DNA from: Treponema maltophilum ATCC 51939
GTDB lineage: Bacteria; Spirochaetota; Spirochaetia; Treponematales; Treponemataceae
DNA length: 64,000 bases
Assembly: GCF_000413055.1 (NCBI RefSeq)
Contig: NZ_KE332518.1
Coordinates: 1,179,583 to 1,243,582 of the forward strand
Direction of reading: 5' to 3'
Shown: piece after piece, positions 36,478 to 45,243 of the stretch
Numbering within the stretch: position 1 is the stretch's first letter
Layout: the number at the start of each line of letters is the position of its first letter
Translations under genes and position numbers: made by a program
The notes under the pieces: generated by a model
Told to the model about the DNA's origin: nothing
The model's input: only the letters and a program-made list of their open reading frames with translations
Databases searched by the model: none

Positions 36478-36598
36478 GCAGAATAGTTTCCTTATGCGTA
36501 TAGTTTTATTATTTCATTTCGTTTCCTGTTTGTCAATCAGCATAAAGGACGGCATAAGCTGCCGGAAGGATGTTTTTTATAGATTTCGGAAAAATTTA

Positions 36599-37198
36599 TT
36601 AACACGGTTTATCCAATTTTATAATTGAATCGCAAATTTTTTCCGCTAAATATAAATTATGTGTAATAACCAACAACCCGATGTTTCTTTTTTTTATTTC
36701 TTTAATCAAACCGTGCCATAAAGATGCTTGAGAAATAGGATCCAACATCGTTGTTATTTCATCACAAATAATATACTCAGTACCTTTTCCCAATGCTCTG
36801 GCAATTGAATGCCTCTGTAATTCTCCTCCGCTTAATTCCTTAGGGAAACGCTCTCTCCATTCTTCTTTTATTCCCATGTTTTTAAGCACTCTTTGAGAAA
36901 TCTCATTTCCTTCGGAAAGAACTTCATGCATATGCCATAACGGATCAATTGCCAATTCCGGATGTTGATATATCAATTGAATCTTTTGATACCCTTTTTC
37001 AAAAGATTTCCCGTTATATAGAATTTCACCTTTTAAAGGTTTAATATATCCTGCAATAAGCTTTGCCAATGTAGATTTCCCAAATCCGCTCGGTCCGCAA
37101 AGCCCGATAATTTTATCCGTATCCAGTTTTAAATTAAAATCTTCAAATATCGGTTTATCTTTCAAATAGCGGAAGGTAATATTTTTCAACTCTAACAC
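36599..37198 (-). CDS. nickel/peptide-type ABC importer, second ATPase (199 aa)
   Basis: ATP-binding subunit of the NikE/CntF/DppF kind. Walker A GPSGFGKST, Q-loop QHPE, signature LSGGELQRHSIARAL, Walker B YIICDEITTMLD followed by PISQASLW, and switch His ITHNLY. It lacks the C-terminal oligopeptide-transporter tail, so it is shorter than OppF/DppF but near NikE/CntF length. Overlaps the first ATPase gene by 7 nt. The DEITTMLDPISQ segment favours the nickel/metallophore branch, inferred from memory of the family. Confidence 0.85.
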   Translation of the reverse strand: MLELKNITFRYLKDKPIFEDFNLKLDTDKIIGLCGPSGFGKSTLAKLIAGYIKPLKGEILYNGKSFEKGYQKIQLIYQHPELAIDPLWHMHEVLSEGNEISQRVLKNMGIKEEWRERFPKELSGGELQRHSIARALGKGTEYIICDEITTMLDPISQASLWHGLIKEIKKRNIGLLVITHNLYLAEKICDSIIKLDKPC

Positions 37199-38022
37199 AA
37201 TATGACGCTCCTTTCAAAGGGAAGGCCCATCTGTTCACATTCTTTTTTGATTTCATCAAATTCTATATTTTTAAAACCGTTTTGAGGAAGACTTTCATAT
37301 ATTGCACGAGTATAAGGATGTTCCAATTGACCGGATTTAAAACGCTCAACGCTTACGGTTTCCAAAATTCGGCCGCCGTAAAAAACGGAAATCCGATCCG
37401 CAACATCCATAACAACATCGATATCATGTGTAATAAGAAGCACTGATTTTCCGTCATTCGCCATATCGCGTAAAACATTTAAGATCTCTTTTGCCAGTGC
37501 ATTATTCAGTCCCGGTGTCGGTTCATCTGCAATAATAATCTCTTTATCATTCATAATCCCGCTATAAACCAATACCCTGCGAGCCATCCCTCCTGAAAGC
37601 TGAAATGTGTATTTTTGTAAATCCTCTTCATTTAAGCCGAATAATCCATATTTTTTTGCATATTCGGATTTCTTTTTACCTTCCTGCATGTAGTATCTCG
37701 TTTTTTTTAACGGATCGAGAAAACTGATTGACTGAGGAATAAACCCGATATGGGCGCGGCAAAAATCAACCATGTTTTTCGACTCTAAAAGATTTCCCTT
37801 ATAATAAATTTTTCCTTCCGTTTCAGCATTTATCGGCAAAATCCCAAGGATGGCATGCGCAAGAAGAGATTTTCCTCCTCCCGATTCTCCGATAACCGCA
37901 TGAATTTCTCCTTTCTCCAATTCAATAGAAACATCATGAATAGTTTGTTGTTGTATTTGAGACAATCTTCCGATATACATTTGAAATTGAACTTTAAGAT
38001 GTTCTACTTTAAGTATGGACAT
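37192..38022 (-). CDS. nickel/peptide-type ABC importer, first ATPase (276 aa)
   Basis: ATP-binding subunit of the NikD/CntD/DppD kind. Walker A GESGGGKS, Q-loop PQSISFLDP, signature LSGGMARRVLV, Walker B IIADEPTPGLN, switch His ITHDID, and a C-terminal HPYTRAIYESLPQNG typical of this ATPase group. The start is the ATG at 38022, directly after an AAGGGGGG ribosome site; the open frame extends 24 codons upstream but is spurious. Third from the end of a five-gene minus-strand operon. Confidence 0.87.
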   Translation of the reverse strand: MSILKVEHLKVQFQMYIGRLSQIQQQTIHDVSIELEKGEIHAVIGESGGGKSLLAHAILGILPINAETEGKIYYKGNLLESKNMVDFCRAHIGFIPQSISFLDPLKKTRYYMQEGKKKSEYAKKYGLFGLNEEDLQKYTFQLSGGMARRVLVYSGIMNDKEIIIADEPTPGLNNALAKEILNVLRDMANDGKSVLLITHDIDVVMDVADRISVFYGGRILETVSVERFKSGQLEHPYTRAIYESLPQNGFKNIEFDEIKKECEQMGLPFERSVILC

Positions 38023-38035
38023 ATATCCCCCCTTG

Positions 38036-38854
38036 CTACAGCTGAGCACTTTTTGCCTGAATAAGCTTTGAAAGATTATTTCCGATGGTATCAAACAAAA
38101 GCACTATACTCAAAAGCATAAGCCCGGGGAACACGGAAAGCCACCAACTACCCTGCGTAAGATATCTCATTGATTCCGAAAGAATAACTCCGATTGCGGG
38201 GCGGTCGGGAGGTATACCGAATCCCAAAAAAGTAATTGCAGATTCATGTAAAATAGCATGTGGAAACAGCAAAATCAACTCGATGATGAACTGCGGAATA
38301 ATATGTCGAAAAATGTGATGTGTAGCAATGTACATTTTCCCTTTTCCGAGTTTCTCACTGATTAAAATATAAGGTCGTTTCTTTATGGAAAAAATCTCCG
38401 CGCGTACAACCCGCGCTAATCGCGGCCAGTGAATCAACGCTACACCTATAAGAATACCACGCACTCCTTTCCCCAATAAAATCGAAATAAAAATCAGGAA
38501 AATCATATGCGGCATTCCCTGAAAAAGATCAATCAACCACAAAATAAACTGATCAACTTTTTCTCCCAATGTCGCTGCGCCAATACCAAATATAATCGCA
38601 ATAATACAAGAAATGACGGAGGCAAAAAGACCTATACGTATGGAAATGGTCATTCCGTTTAATGTACGATAAAACATGTCACGCCCCATCCAATCACAGC
38701 CGAAAATGTGATTCCATGACGGAGCTGCATCCCGCATATTAAAATTGACATCGTATAGTTCTTTCGGTAAAACAGATCCCCATATGTATATTACCGACAG
38801 TAATATTGCCGCAAAGCATATCATAAATAATGTACGAATACGTAAATTTTTCAA
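38036..38854 (-). CDS. nickel/peptide-type ABC importer, permease 2 (NikC/DppC-like)
   Basis: 272 aa with about six membrane segments. The loop FGCDWMGRDMFYRTLNGM is the DppC/NikC N-terminal signature (usually GTDxxGRDxxSR). The coupling loop is EKLGKGKMYIATHHIFRHIIPQF, and GIPPDRPAIGVILSE precedes the last helix. Overlaps the first permease by 4 nt. Confidence 0.88.
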   Translation of the reverse strand: MKNLRIRTLFMICFAAILLSVIYIWGSVLPKELYDVNFNMRDAAPSWNHIFGCDWMGRDMFYRTLNGMTISIRIGLFASVISCIIAIIFGIGAATLGEKVDQFILWLIDLFQGMPHMIFLIFISILLGKGVRGILIGVALIHWPRLARVVRAEIFSIKKRPYILISEKLGKGKMYIATHHIFRHIIPQFIIELILLFPHAILHESAITFLGFGIPPDRPAIGVILSESMRYLTQGSWWLSVFPGLMLLSIVLLFDTIGNNLSKLIQAKSAQL

Positions 38855-39819
38855 TTCGCCACCTCTTCCTTAATCCGCGGATCAATAAGAGGATAAAGCA
38901 TGTTGGCAATTAAATTTCCGACAAATACAATGGTTGCCGTAACAATTGTGATGGCAAGGATAAGAGGAAGGTCTCCTCTTAACCCCGCTTTAATTGTAAT
39001 TCGTCCGATTCCGTTATAGCTGAAAATCGATTCAATTAAAAGAGTACCGCCTATGATTTCATTGATCGAACCGAATTGTAATGTTACAACAGGCAAAAGA
39101 ATATTTCGGATTCCATGTTCTTTGATGACTTCTATGACGGATTTTCCTCGAGCGTATTCATACAGAGCGTAATCACTGTCCAATACTTCAATCAACTTTT
39201 CCCGTGCATAAAGGCAAATCGTAGAAATTTCCATTATGCTTAAAGTTAGTGCGGGGAGTATCATATGGTATAATTTTTCGGAAAATAGAACCTGCTCCGC
39301 CTTTCCTATCGGAGAAGAATATCCTATCGGAAACCATTTTAACTTTACACTGAATATAAGTAAAAGCAATATTCCGAACCAAAAAGAGGGAATGGAGCTG
39401 AAAAGATATGCTATCGTTTTAATTACACGATCTGCCAAACGATTTTGGCGAATTGCCGCCCATACGCCCAAAAGGACTCCAAATACAAAACTCAAAATCC
39501 AAGCGGTTAAAATTAAAAGCAAAGAATTTGAAAGCGCCTGCCGTATAATTTCGGAAACATCTTTTTCAAAAGTAACGGAATATCCAAAATCACCTTTGAT
39601 TGCATTTTTTGTCCAATTTAAAATCTTCGTAGAAAGCGGTTTATCCACGCCCCAACGTTCACGAACCGTTTGTCTTTGTTCCGTACTGATACGCTTAATG
39701 CTCCCTATATAAGTTTCAACCGGATCCATCGGAGAAACCTCCATAAGGCCGAAAGTCAATAATAAGACAGCTAATATAAGGGAAATAAATCGTATCAGTA
39801 TTTTCCCGGAATATTTCAT
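38851..39819 (-). CDS. nickel/peptide-type ABC importer, permease 1 (NikB/DppB-like)
   Basis: 322 aa, about six membrane segments. N-terminal MEVSPMDPVE and ERWGVDKPLSTKIL, the FGYSVTF loop, and the coupling loop ARGKSVIEVIKEHGIRNILLPVVTL, followed by ESIFSYNGIGRITIKA, all typical of DppB/NikB. Overlaps the binding-protein gene by 4 nt. Confidence 0.88.
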   Translation of the reverse strand: MKYSGKILIRFISLILAVLLLTFGLMEVSPMDPVETYIGSIKRISTEQRQTVRERWGVDKPLSTKILNWTKNAIKGDFGYSVTFEKDVSEIIRQALSNSLLLILTAWILSFVFGVLLGVWAAIRQNRLADRVIKTIAYLFSSIPSFWFGILLLLIFSVKLKWFPIGYSSPIGKAEQVLFSEKLYHMILPALTLSIMEISTICLYAREKLIEVLDSDYALYEYARGKSVIEVIKEHGIRNILLPVVTLQFGSINEIIGGTLLIESIFSYNGIGRITIKAGLRGDLPLILAITIVTATIVFVGNLIANMLYPLIDPRIKEEVAN

Positions 39820-41438
39820 TTTTTATAAGTCCATTCGTCAATATTTGCGGTAATGGGAATTCCGTGATCATGCGGATGAACACGTTGATTGCCTATATCT
39901 ACACCGTCACGTACAAAATACAGATGCTCCAAATAACAAATCGTGATATAGCCGCAATCGCCAAGAATGCTTCCTCCTGTTTTACCGTCCCAAAGAGCCT
40001 TTTTCCATTCTTCTATTGATTTATCCGGATCCTTTTCCGTTAAAGCGGCTTCAATGTGCTTATCTACCACGGGATTTTGATATGCGCTCACGTTATCCCA
40101 TGAATTGCTAAAAGCATATTTACTTTGATAAGCTCCCTGTATTCTGTCCGGATTATAAAATCCGCCTTCAAAAACACAGGGATCTTTTCGAATGCGGGGA
40201 GCAATGTCCGTCCAGCTTAATCCTTCCGGAGTGACACGGATTCCTAATTTTTTAACTTCTTCGGCAAAAGCATTTGCAATCAATTGGTGAAGACTTCCCG
40301 TAGGATACATCAATGTAAACTCCGCCTTCTTTCCGTCTTTTTCTCGAACATCGCCGTTTAACACCCACCCGTCATCTTCAAGAATTTTTATTGCTTTTTC
40401 AACATTACCGTCTTTGAAATCTTTGAATTCTTTTTTAATACCCCACGGTAGTCTATCAAACATATCAAAGGCGACTTCTCCATAGCCGTAAAGTGCATTC
40501 TTTACAATCTCTTCGCGGCTGATACCCACCGCAATGGCTTTTCGAATGGTTAATTCCGACGTAATCTCATTTCCTACTTTTCTCCCGTCCGCAAGAGTAC
40601 GAGGTTTTACTTGGGGCATACTGATATTTCTAAAATCAAAAGAAGCAAGCCTTTCCAAGCGGTACCCCGGAATATTTTCTTTAGCAAGATTATTCTCTAC
40701 ATTGGCAACATCGACCTCTCCGGCTTGTACTGCGGCATAAGCTTGATCTTTTTTCATCGAAAGAAGAACTACTCTTTTAAATCCGTCAAAAGGTTTATAG
40801 TATTGCTCGTTTTTTTCCATAATCAATTGACTGCCGTTATCTTCAAAAATAAATTTATACGGTCCGCTTCCAATGGGATTTTCCGCATAGCCTTTTCCGT
40901 AAGCATGCTCCGGAACAATCCCTAAAACCGATGTGTAGTATAAAAATGAAGAATTCGGCGTATTTAACTCAAATTGTACATGTGTTTCATCCGTTGCTTC
41001 CGCTTTCACAAGAAAAGAAAAATCCATCGCCAAGCCTAACTCTTTGGCTTTATTATAAGTAAAAGCTACGTCTTTCGCTGTGAGTTTTTGTCCGTCATGA
41101 CACATTACATCATCTCGAATGGTAAATTCCCATATTTTTTTGTCTTCGGAAACTTTGTATTCCGTAGCAATGTCGTAACCAAGATTATTATTTGCATCTA
41201 CCCGCGTCAATGTAGATTGGAAAATCGGATCTCCGCCGAAAGTTCCCCAACCGCTGCACGGGTCAAATCCGCCTTCAAATTTAGCCGTCGGTATTGCTAT
41301 ACGCACTTCTTCTTTGTTAATCAAGCGCTCCGGAACTGTTAAATCTTGCTTACTTACTTCTTGCCGTGACTTGCCGCACGCACTAAGACAAATAATAACG
41401 GAAGTTACAGCTAATAATAGTAACCGTTCTTTTTTCAT
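39816..41438 (-). CDS. nickel/peptide-type ABC importer, substrate-binding lipoprotein
   Basis: 540 aa family 5 solute-binding protein. Lipoprotein signal MKKERLLLLAVTSVIICLSAC (lipobox LSAC). Family segments include WEFTIRDDVMCHDGQKLTAKDVAFTYN, PIGSGPYKF, RKAIAVGISREEIVKNALYGYGEVA and AIKILEDDGW. The lack of a broad peptide-pocket signature and the operator-like palindrome upstream suggest a metal, metal chelate or metallophore rather than a peptide; this is inference. AAAGGAG ribosome site. First gene of the importer operon; composition AT-richer than flanking genes. Confidence 0.88.
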   Translation of the reverse strand: MKKERLLLLAVTSVIICLSACGKSRQEVSKQDLTVPERLINKEEVRIAIPTAKFEGGFDPCSGWGTFGGDPIFQSTLTRVDANNNLGYDIATEYKVSEDKKIWEFTIRDDVMCHDGQKLTAKDVAFTYNKAKELGLAMDFSFLVKAEATDETHVQFELNTPNSSFLYYTSVLGIVPEHAYGKGYAENPIGSGPYKFIFEDNGSQLIMEKNEQYYKPFDGFKRVVLLSMKKDQAYAAVQAGEVDVANVENNLAKENIPGYRLERLASFDFRNISMPQVKPRTLADGRKVGNEITSELTIRKAIAVGISREEIVKNALYGYGEVAFDMFDRLPWGIKKEFKDFKDGNVEKAIKILEDDGWVLNGDVREKDGKKAEFTLMYPTGSLHQLIANAFAEEVKKLGIRVTPEGLSWTDIAPRIRKDPCVFEGGFYNPDRIQGAYQSKYAFSNSWDNVSAYQNPVVDKHIEAALTEKDPDKSIEEWKKALWDGKTGGSILGDCGYITICYLEHLYFVRDGVDIGNQRVHPHDHGIPITANIDEWTYKK

Positions 41439-41485
41439 AGAATATACTCCTTTTATAATTCTTTATAAAAAACATCTAAGATATT

Positions 41486-41503
41486 TTAGTTAGTCTTAAC
41501 TAA
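41486..41503. promoter_or_regulatory. perfect palindrome, probable metalloregulator operator
   Basis: TTAGTTA-GTCT-TAACTAA: 7-bp arms (41486-41492 and 41497-41503) separated by 4 nt. It lies just downstream of the importer's -10 box and spans about +1 to +25. The shape and sequence resemble DtxR/MntR/TroR-family boxes (DtxR consensus TTAGGTTAGCCTAACCTAA). Binding here would block transcription. Confidence 0.6.
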
Positions 41504-41510
41504 GATGCAG

Positions 41511-41539
41511 ACTATAGCACTTCATAATTCTTCTGTCAA
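41511..41539 (-). promoter_or_regulatory. ABC importer promoter (TTGACA-17-TATAGT)
   Basis: On the minus strand, TTGACA (41534-41539), 17-nt spacer, TATAGT (41511-41516). Leader of about 65 nt to the binding-protein ATG. Confidence 0.75.
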
Positions 41540-41583
41540 TATTTTCTTATCAAGTAAAAAAACAAAAAACAGCGATTTTGATA

Positions 41584-41612
41584 TTGAAATTCATACGGTT
41601 CGCGGTTACAAT
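41584..41612 (+). promoter_or_regulatory. promoter of the lipoprotein/thrC pair (TTGAAA-17-TACAAT)
   Basis: TTGAAA (41584-41589), 17-nt spacer, TACAAT (41607-41612), followed by a leader with GGAG before the ATG at 41642. Confidence 0.6.
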
Positions 41613-41641
41613 TATAGATATATTTTATTTTGGAGTTTTAT

Positions 41642-42700
41642 ATGCGCGTATGTTTAAAACATATACTTTGTCTTTCGGGGTGCTGTTTTGCAGTACTTTT
41701 CTTTTCGTGCGTATCTTCGCCGAAACCCGCGGTTTCCGAACCGCCTGCCGAAGAAGTCGGAGTTCAGACACCTGAAAAAAATGCGAAGCCGGCACAGGAA
41801 AACACCGGAGCAAAAAAACTGACGGTGGTTCAGCCTCAAATCGAAGAAGTCCCCGAAGAAAGCGCAGCTCCCGATCCGCTTGAAGAATATAAAGCGCTGT
41901 CCGAAAATCTCCGTTTAAAAGTGCAAAACGCTCCGGCGGAAACGAAAAGCGGCAGCGCTTTTACATCGGACTTTTCCGTTTCGGTAACCGACGCGCAGGG
42001 CAATAAGGCGCCGGGAGTTGTCGTTACGGTAAAGTATCCTTCGAACCGCATCGAAAACAGAATTCTGTTTGCAACGGAAGACATTCAAAGCGATGAAAAC
42101 GGAACCGTACATTTTACCTGTCCGATTCCCGAATTTTCGTGCATTGCCGATGTTTCGTTTTACCCGGCTGCAAGCGTACAGGACGAACGCGTTTTGCAAT
42201 ACGCCGAAGAACACGCCGTAAAAATCCCCTACCGTGTCCGCACGGATAAAACGAATAAATCCTTGTCGCTTTCGATACTCGATTATACGCAAGCGGGAAA
42301 ACCGATTACGACAAACAGTCTTTCGTCTTCGGCAATACTGAAAGCGCTGTACAGGAAAGGCTTCCGCAGCGCCGGCAATTCCGATTTTGTCGACGATGTA
42401 CACAACGGCAATGTACAATCGCTGTACCGGCACGCTTCGGCTTTGTTCGGCGGCAGCATCAATTATTTGATATTCGGTACCGTAAAGCACGAAACGCCGG
42501 TTACCAAGGGCGAAGACGGACTGTACGAAACGACGCTGCGCGCCGATATCCGCATTATGAATATGGCAAATTCGGAAATCATACTGCAAACGACGCAAAG
42601 CTTTACCGCCAAAGAAAAAAACGAATGGCTGCTTATGGACCGCATCCGCAATACGCTGATGGCTCCGGCTCTGGTCGATTATATCTATTATCATTTTTAA
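41642..42700 (+). CDS. lipoprotein of unknown function (352 aa)
   Basis: Signal MRVCLKHILCLSGCCFAVLF with lipobox LFFSC, so lipid-modified and exported. A Pro/Glu-rich spacer (residues about 28-80) leads to a beta-rich domain with FSVSVTDAQGNKAPGVVVTV, resembling PEGA or Ig-like repeats. The C-terminal third (SSAILKALYRKGF, INYLIFGTVKHETP, LRADIRIMNMANSEIILQT) has the feel of a CsgG/FlgT/LPP20-type fold, where a periplasmic protein assembles or senses surface structures. That is a weak call. thrC follows after 21 nt. Confidence 0.68.
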   Translation: MRVCLKHILCLSGCCFAVLFFSCVSSPKPAVSEPPAEEVGVQTPEKNAKPAQENTGAKKLTVVQPQIEEVPEESAAPDPLEEYKALSENLRLKVQNAPAETKSGSAFTSDFSVSVTDAQGNKAPGVVVTVKYPSNRIENRILFATEDIQSDENGTVHFTCPIPEFSCIADVSFYPAASVQDERVLQYAEEHAVKIPYRVRTDKTNKSLSLSILDYTQAGKPITTNSLSSSAILKALYRKGFRSAGNSDFVDDVHNGNVQSLYRHASALFGGSINYLIFGTVKHETPVTKGEDGLYETTLRADIRIMNMANSEIILQTTQSFTAKEKNEWLLMDRIRNTLMAPALVDYIYYHF

Positions 42701-42721
42701 TTAAAAGCCGGGGAAACAGTT

Positions 42722-44149
42722 ATGGAATATACCGATACAAGAGATAATTCGATACGGACAAATCTGAAAGAAGCCGTTTTAAGCGGCATGAATCCGGCTA
42801 CCGGCGGCCTATACATTCCGGTTCGAATTCCCAAATTGAGTCCTTCCCTGCTCGAACGCGGTTTTTCGCCGTCGTTTCGCGACATAGCTTTTGAAATTGC
42901 AAAACTCTATTGCGCCGGCGAAATTCCCGAAAACGATTTGCAGGCAATTATCGCCGATTGTTACCCGTTTAATGCGCCGGTAGTGCCGGTGGATCCGGTT
43001 ACGTATGTACTCGAGCTTTTTCACGGGCCGACATGCGCTTTTAAAGATTTCGGCGCGCGCTTTATGGCGCGCTTAATGGCGTATTTTAACCGCGGCGAAA
43101 AAGAAAACCTGCACATTTTGGTCGCAACTTCAGGCGATACGGGAAGCGCAGTCGGAAGCGCTTTTCAGGGAATAGACGGTATAAGCGTAACGATTTTATA
43201 TCCGAAGGGCAAAATAAGCCGGCTGCAGGAAAAGCAGCTTTCGACCTTTACGGGCAACGTGCGCTCCCTTGCCGTCGAAGGTACCTTCGACGACTGCCAG
43301 CGCCTCGTAAAAACGGCTTTTATCGATCAAAAACTGCGCAAAGCATTCCGGCTTTCGTCGGCGAATTCCATAAACATTGCACGGCTTTTGCCGCAAAGTT
43401 TTTACTACATGTACGCCGCTTTGTCGGTTTCGTGCCGAAGCATGCACGACAACAAAATAGAAAATCCGGCAATTATTGCCGTCGTTCCGTCGGGCAATTT
43501 CGGCAATTTAACGTCGGGCTTTATTGCAAAAGAAATGGGCGCACCGATTACCGGTTTTATTGCCGCAACGAATTCGAATAAAACGGTTCCGGATTGGATG
43601 GCAACCGGCCGTTACGAACCGCGACCTTCGGTTTTAACCCTTTCAAACGCAATGGACGTCGGCGCGCCGAGCAATCACGAGCGTATAACCGCCATGTATA
43701 CGCTGGACGAAATAAAAAAGCTGCTTGCCACCTATTGGACCGACGACGAAGGAACGCTGCAGGGAATAGCGAGCTGCCATGAACGCACGGGTTACATTAT
43801 GGACCCGCACGGCGCCGTAGGATGGAAAGCGTGGTACGATATCAGAAAAGACGGCATGCTCAAGCTTATGTCGGGCTTTCCGAACAATCCGGAAAATCCG
43901 GGTTTGACGCCGAATCTTCCTTCGTGGGCTCAAGCGGTAATCGACAATAAGGCTGTAGGAATTTTACTTGAAACGGCACACCCCGCAAAATTCGGCGAAA
44001 CAGTTAAGCGGGCAATCGGCAGAGAACCGCCCATGCCCGACCGCTTGGAAAAAATCCTTAATTTGCCGGATAATTCCGTCCCTATGAAAAACGACTACGG
44101 GGAATTCAGTTCGTGGCTTCACAAAAACTTGCCTCAAAACGATGCTTGA
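42722..44149 (+). CDS. thrC: threonine synthase
   Basis: PLP enzyme converting O-phosphohomoserine to threonine. 475 aa, the class I (long) type. Visible are the N-terminal GGLYIPVRIPKL, the PLP Lys108 in CAFKDFGARF, the glycine loop TSGDTGSAVGSAF, PSGNFGNLTSGFIAKEMG and the late GYIMDPHGAVGW. Normal length. Its TGA stop lies inside the -35 box of the tRNA-Gly promoter. No other threonine-pathway gene is in the window. Confidence 0.96.
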   Translation: MEYTDTRDNSIRTNLKEAVLSGMNPATGGLYIPVRIPKLSPSLLERGFSPSFRDIAFEIAKLYCAGEIPENDLQAIIADCYPFNAPVVPVDPVTYVLELFHGPTCAFKDFGARFMARLMAYFNRGEKENLHILVATSGDTGSAVGSAFQGIDGISVTILYPKGKISRLQEKQLSTFTGNVRSLAVEGTFDDCQRLVKTAFIDQKLRKAFRLSSANSINIARLLPQSFYYMYAALSVSCRSMHDNKIENPAIIAVVPSGNFGNLTSGFIAKEMGAPITGFIAATNSNKTVPDWMATGRYEPRPSVLTLSNAMDVGAPSNHERITAMYTLDEIKKLLATYWTDDEGTLQGIASCHERTGYIMDPHGAVGWKAWYDIRKDGMLKLMSGFPNNPENPGLTPNLPSWAQAVIDNKAVGILLETAHPAKFGETVKRAIGREPPMPDRLEKILNLPDNSVPMKNDYGEFSSWLHKNLPQNDA

Positions 44150-44174
44150 CACGCGCTCTCGTTTTCGGTATCCT
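44146..44174 (+). promoter_or_regulatory. tRNA-Gly promoter (TTGACA-17-TATCCT), overlapping the thrC stop
   Basis: TTGACA (44146-44151), 17-nt spacer, TATCCT (44169-44174). The thrC stop codon (44147-44149) is part of the -35 hexamer. Confidence 0.7.
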
Positions 44175-44202
44175 GTGTAAGTCGCTGAAAATGCGGCGTT
44201 TT

Positions 44203-44274
44203 GCGGATGTCATATAACGGCTATTATCTCAGCCTTCCAAGCTGAAGACGTGGGTTCGACTCCCATCATCCGCT
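44203..44274 (+). tRNA. tRNA-Gly (anticodon TCC)
   Basis: 72-nt tRNA. Acceptor GCGGATG pairs with CATCCGC, anticodon loop CTTCCAA (TCC, Gly) in stem AGC/GCT, T arm GTGGGTTCGACTCCCAT, discriminator T. CCA is not encoded. The stop codon of the convergent gene begins 2 nt beyond its 3' end. Confidence 0.94.
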
Positions 44275-44275
44275 T

Positions 44276-45217
44276 TTACCGTACCCTGCCCTTTTGCCGG
44301 TTCAAGCTCAAATCTTCAATGCTCATGTTTTCCAATTTTTTATAGATGGACGGTTCGACAAAGTGCGCACGCCCGTCGTGCGGCGGATATATTATGGAAT
44401 TATGCGTTTTAATTTCGTCTTCGAGGTTTTCGATAGTTGAGCGCGTCATATACGGTTTACCGAACACAAGCAGTTTGCCGTCGGCGCTTATGCGGAAACC
44501 GTTCGGCAGCGACGTGAGTTTTTGCGGATTGCGTATGCGAATTCTTCGTCCGACGGCGCATGTGTAAACCGTATCTCCTATTGCGATATATTTGTCTACC
44601 GAAATGATTTTATCGTCCGTTTCCAATTCGGCTTTTTCGTCGGCGTAATCGGCTTTGGTGCGCCAATAGCGTATTTCGTATACATCCGAGTCGTCGGTAT
44701 AATAGGCTTTTAGTTCCGTTTGAACGGGAATACTGTCGATTGTAAACTCGTTTCTGTTTGTTTCCGGACGCCAAAACACGCCGGTTCCGTCGTCAGCCGG
44801 TACGGCGGACCAAAACCGCAGATACAAACCGTCGTCAAATATGGCCAGCGGCATACCGTCCGTATCGGAATGCGGCTCATAGATGCCGTCATAGTAATAG
44901 CGGTAAAACGGTTTAAGCACGATGTGCGCCGAAAACGCGCCCTTGGAGCCGCCGGTATTGTCAGTGCCGGTTTTGCCGGTACCGTCGTTATTATCGTTGT
45001 CGCCGTTATCATTCTCGCGGAAAAGTATAATGCGCTCGGGATTTTCCCAAATGCCGCCAAGCGAAGACCGCTCCATGTCGGAACGCGGTTGTACCGCATC
45101 GGCAGCCTTGGACAAAGTCGAATCCGCATCGGCCGTTTGAGCGATGCAGAGCAATGCAATCAGCGCAAAGAGAAACGCAAACAAATATACGATGGCGGGC
45201 CGGCGCAAAAAACTCAT
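44276..45217 (-). CDS. membrane-anchored or secreted hypothetical protein (313 aa)
   Basis: Begins MSFLRRPAIVYLFAFLFALI, a signal peptide or membrane anchor with possible cleavage after ADA. A Gly/Asn/Asp-rich linker (GDNDNNDGTGKTGTDNTGG, residues about 70-90) leads to a region rich in beta strands and aromatic residues (FYRYYYDGIYEPHSDTDG, GLYLRFWSAVP). No family recognised. I use the ATG at 45217; a TTG six codons upstream is the only longer option. It lies 26 nt after the acyl-CoA ligase stop and is probably co-transcribed with it. The gene runs convergently into tRNA-Gly. Confidence 0.65.
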   Translation of the reverse strand: MSFLRRPAIVYLFAFLFALIALLCIAQTADADSTLSKAADAVQPRSDMERSSLGGIWENPERIILFRENDNGDNDNNDGTGKTGTDNTGGSKGAFSAHIVLKPFYRYYYDGIYEPHSDTDGMPLAIFDDGLYLRFWSAVPADDGTGVFWRPETNRNEFTIDSIPVQTELKAYYTDDSDVYEIRYWRTKADYADEKAELETDDKIISVDKYIAIGDTVYTCAVGRRIRIRNPQKLTSLPNGFRISADGKLLVFGKPYMTRSTIENLEDEIKTHNSIIYPPHDGRAHFVEPSIYKKLENMSIEDLSLNRQKGRVR

Positions 45218-45243
45218 ACATTTAAATATCGGCAAAAAGGCGC

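Noticed and set aside
42701-42721. Riboswitch or leader control before thrC
   Set aside because: Only 21 nt separate it from the upstream gene, too short for a regulatory RNA.
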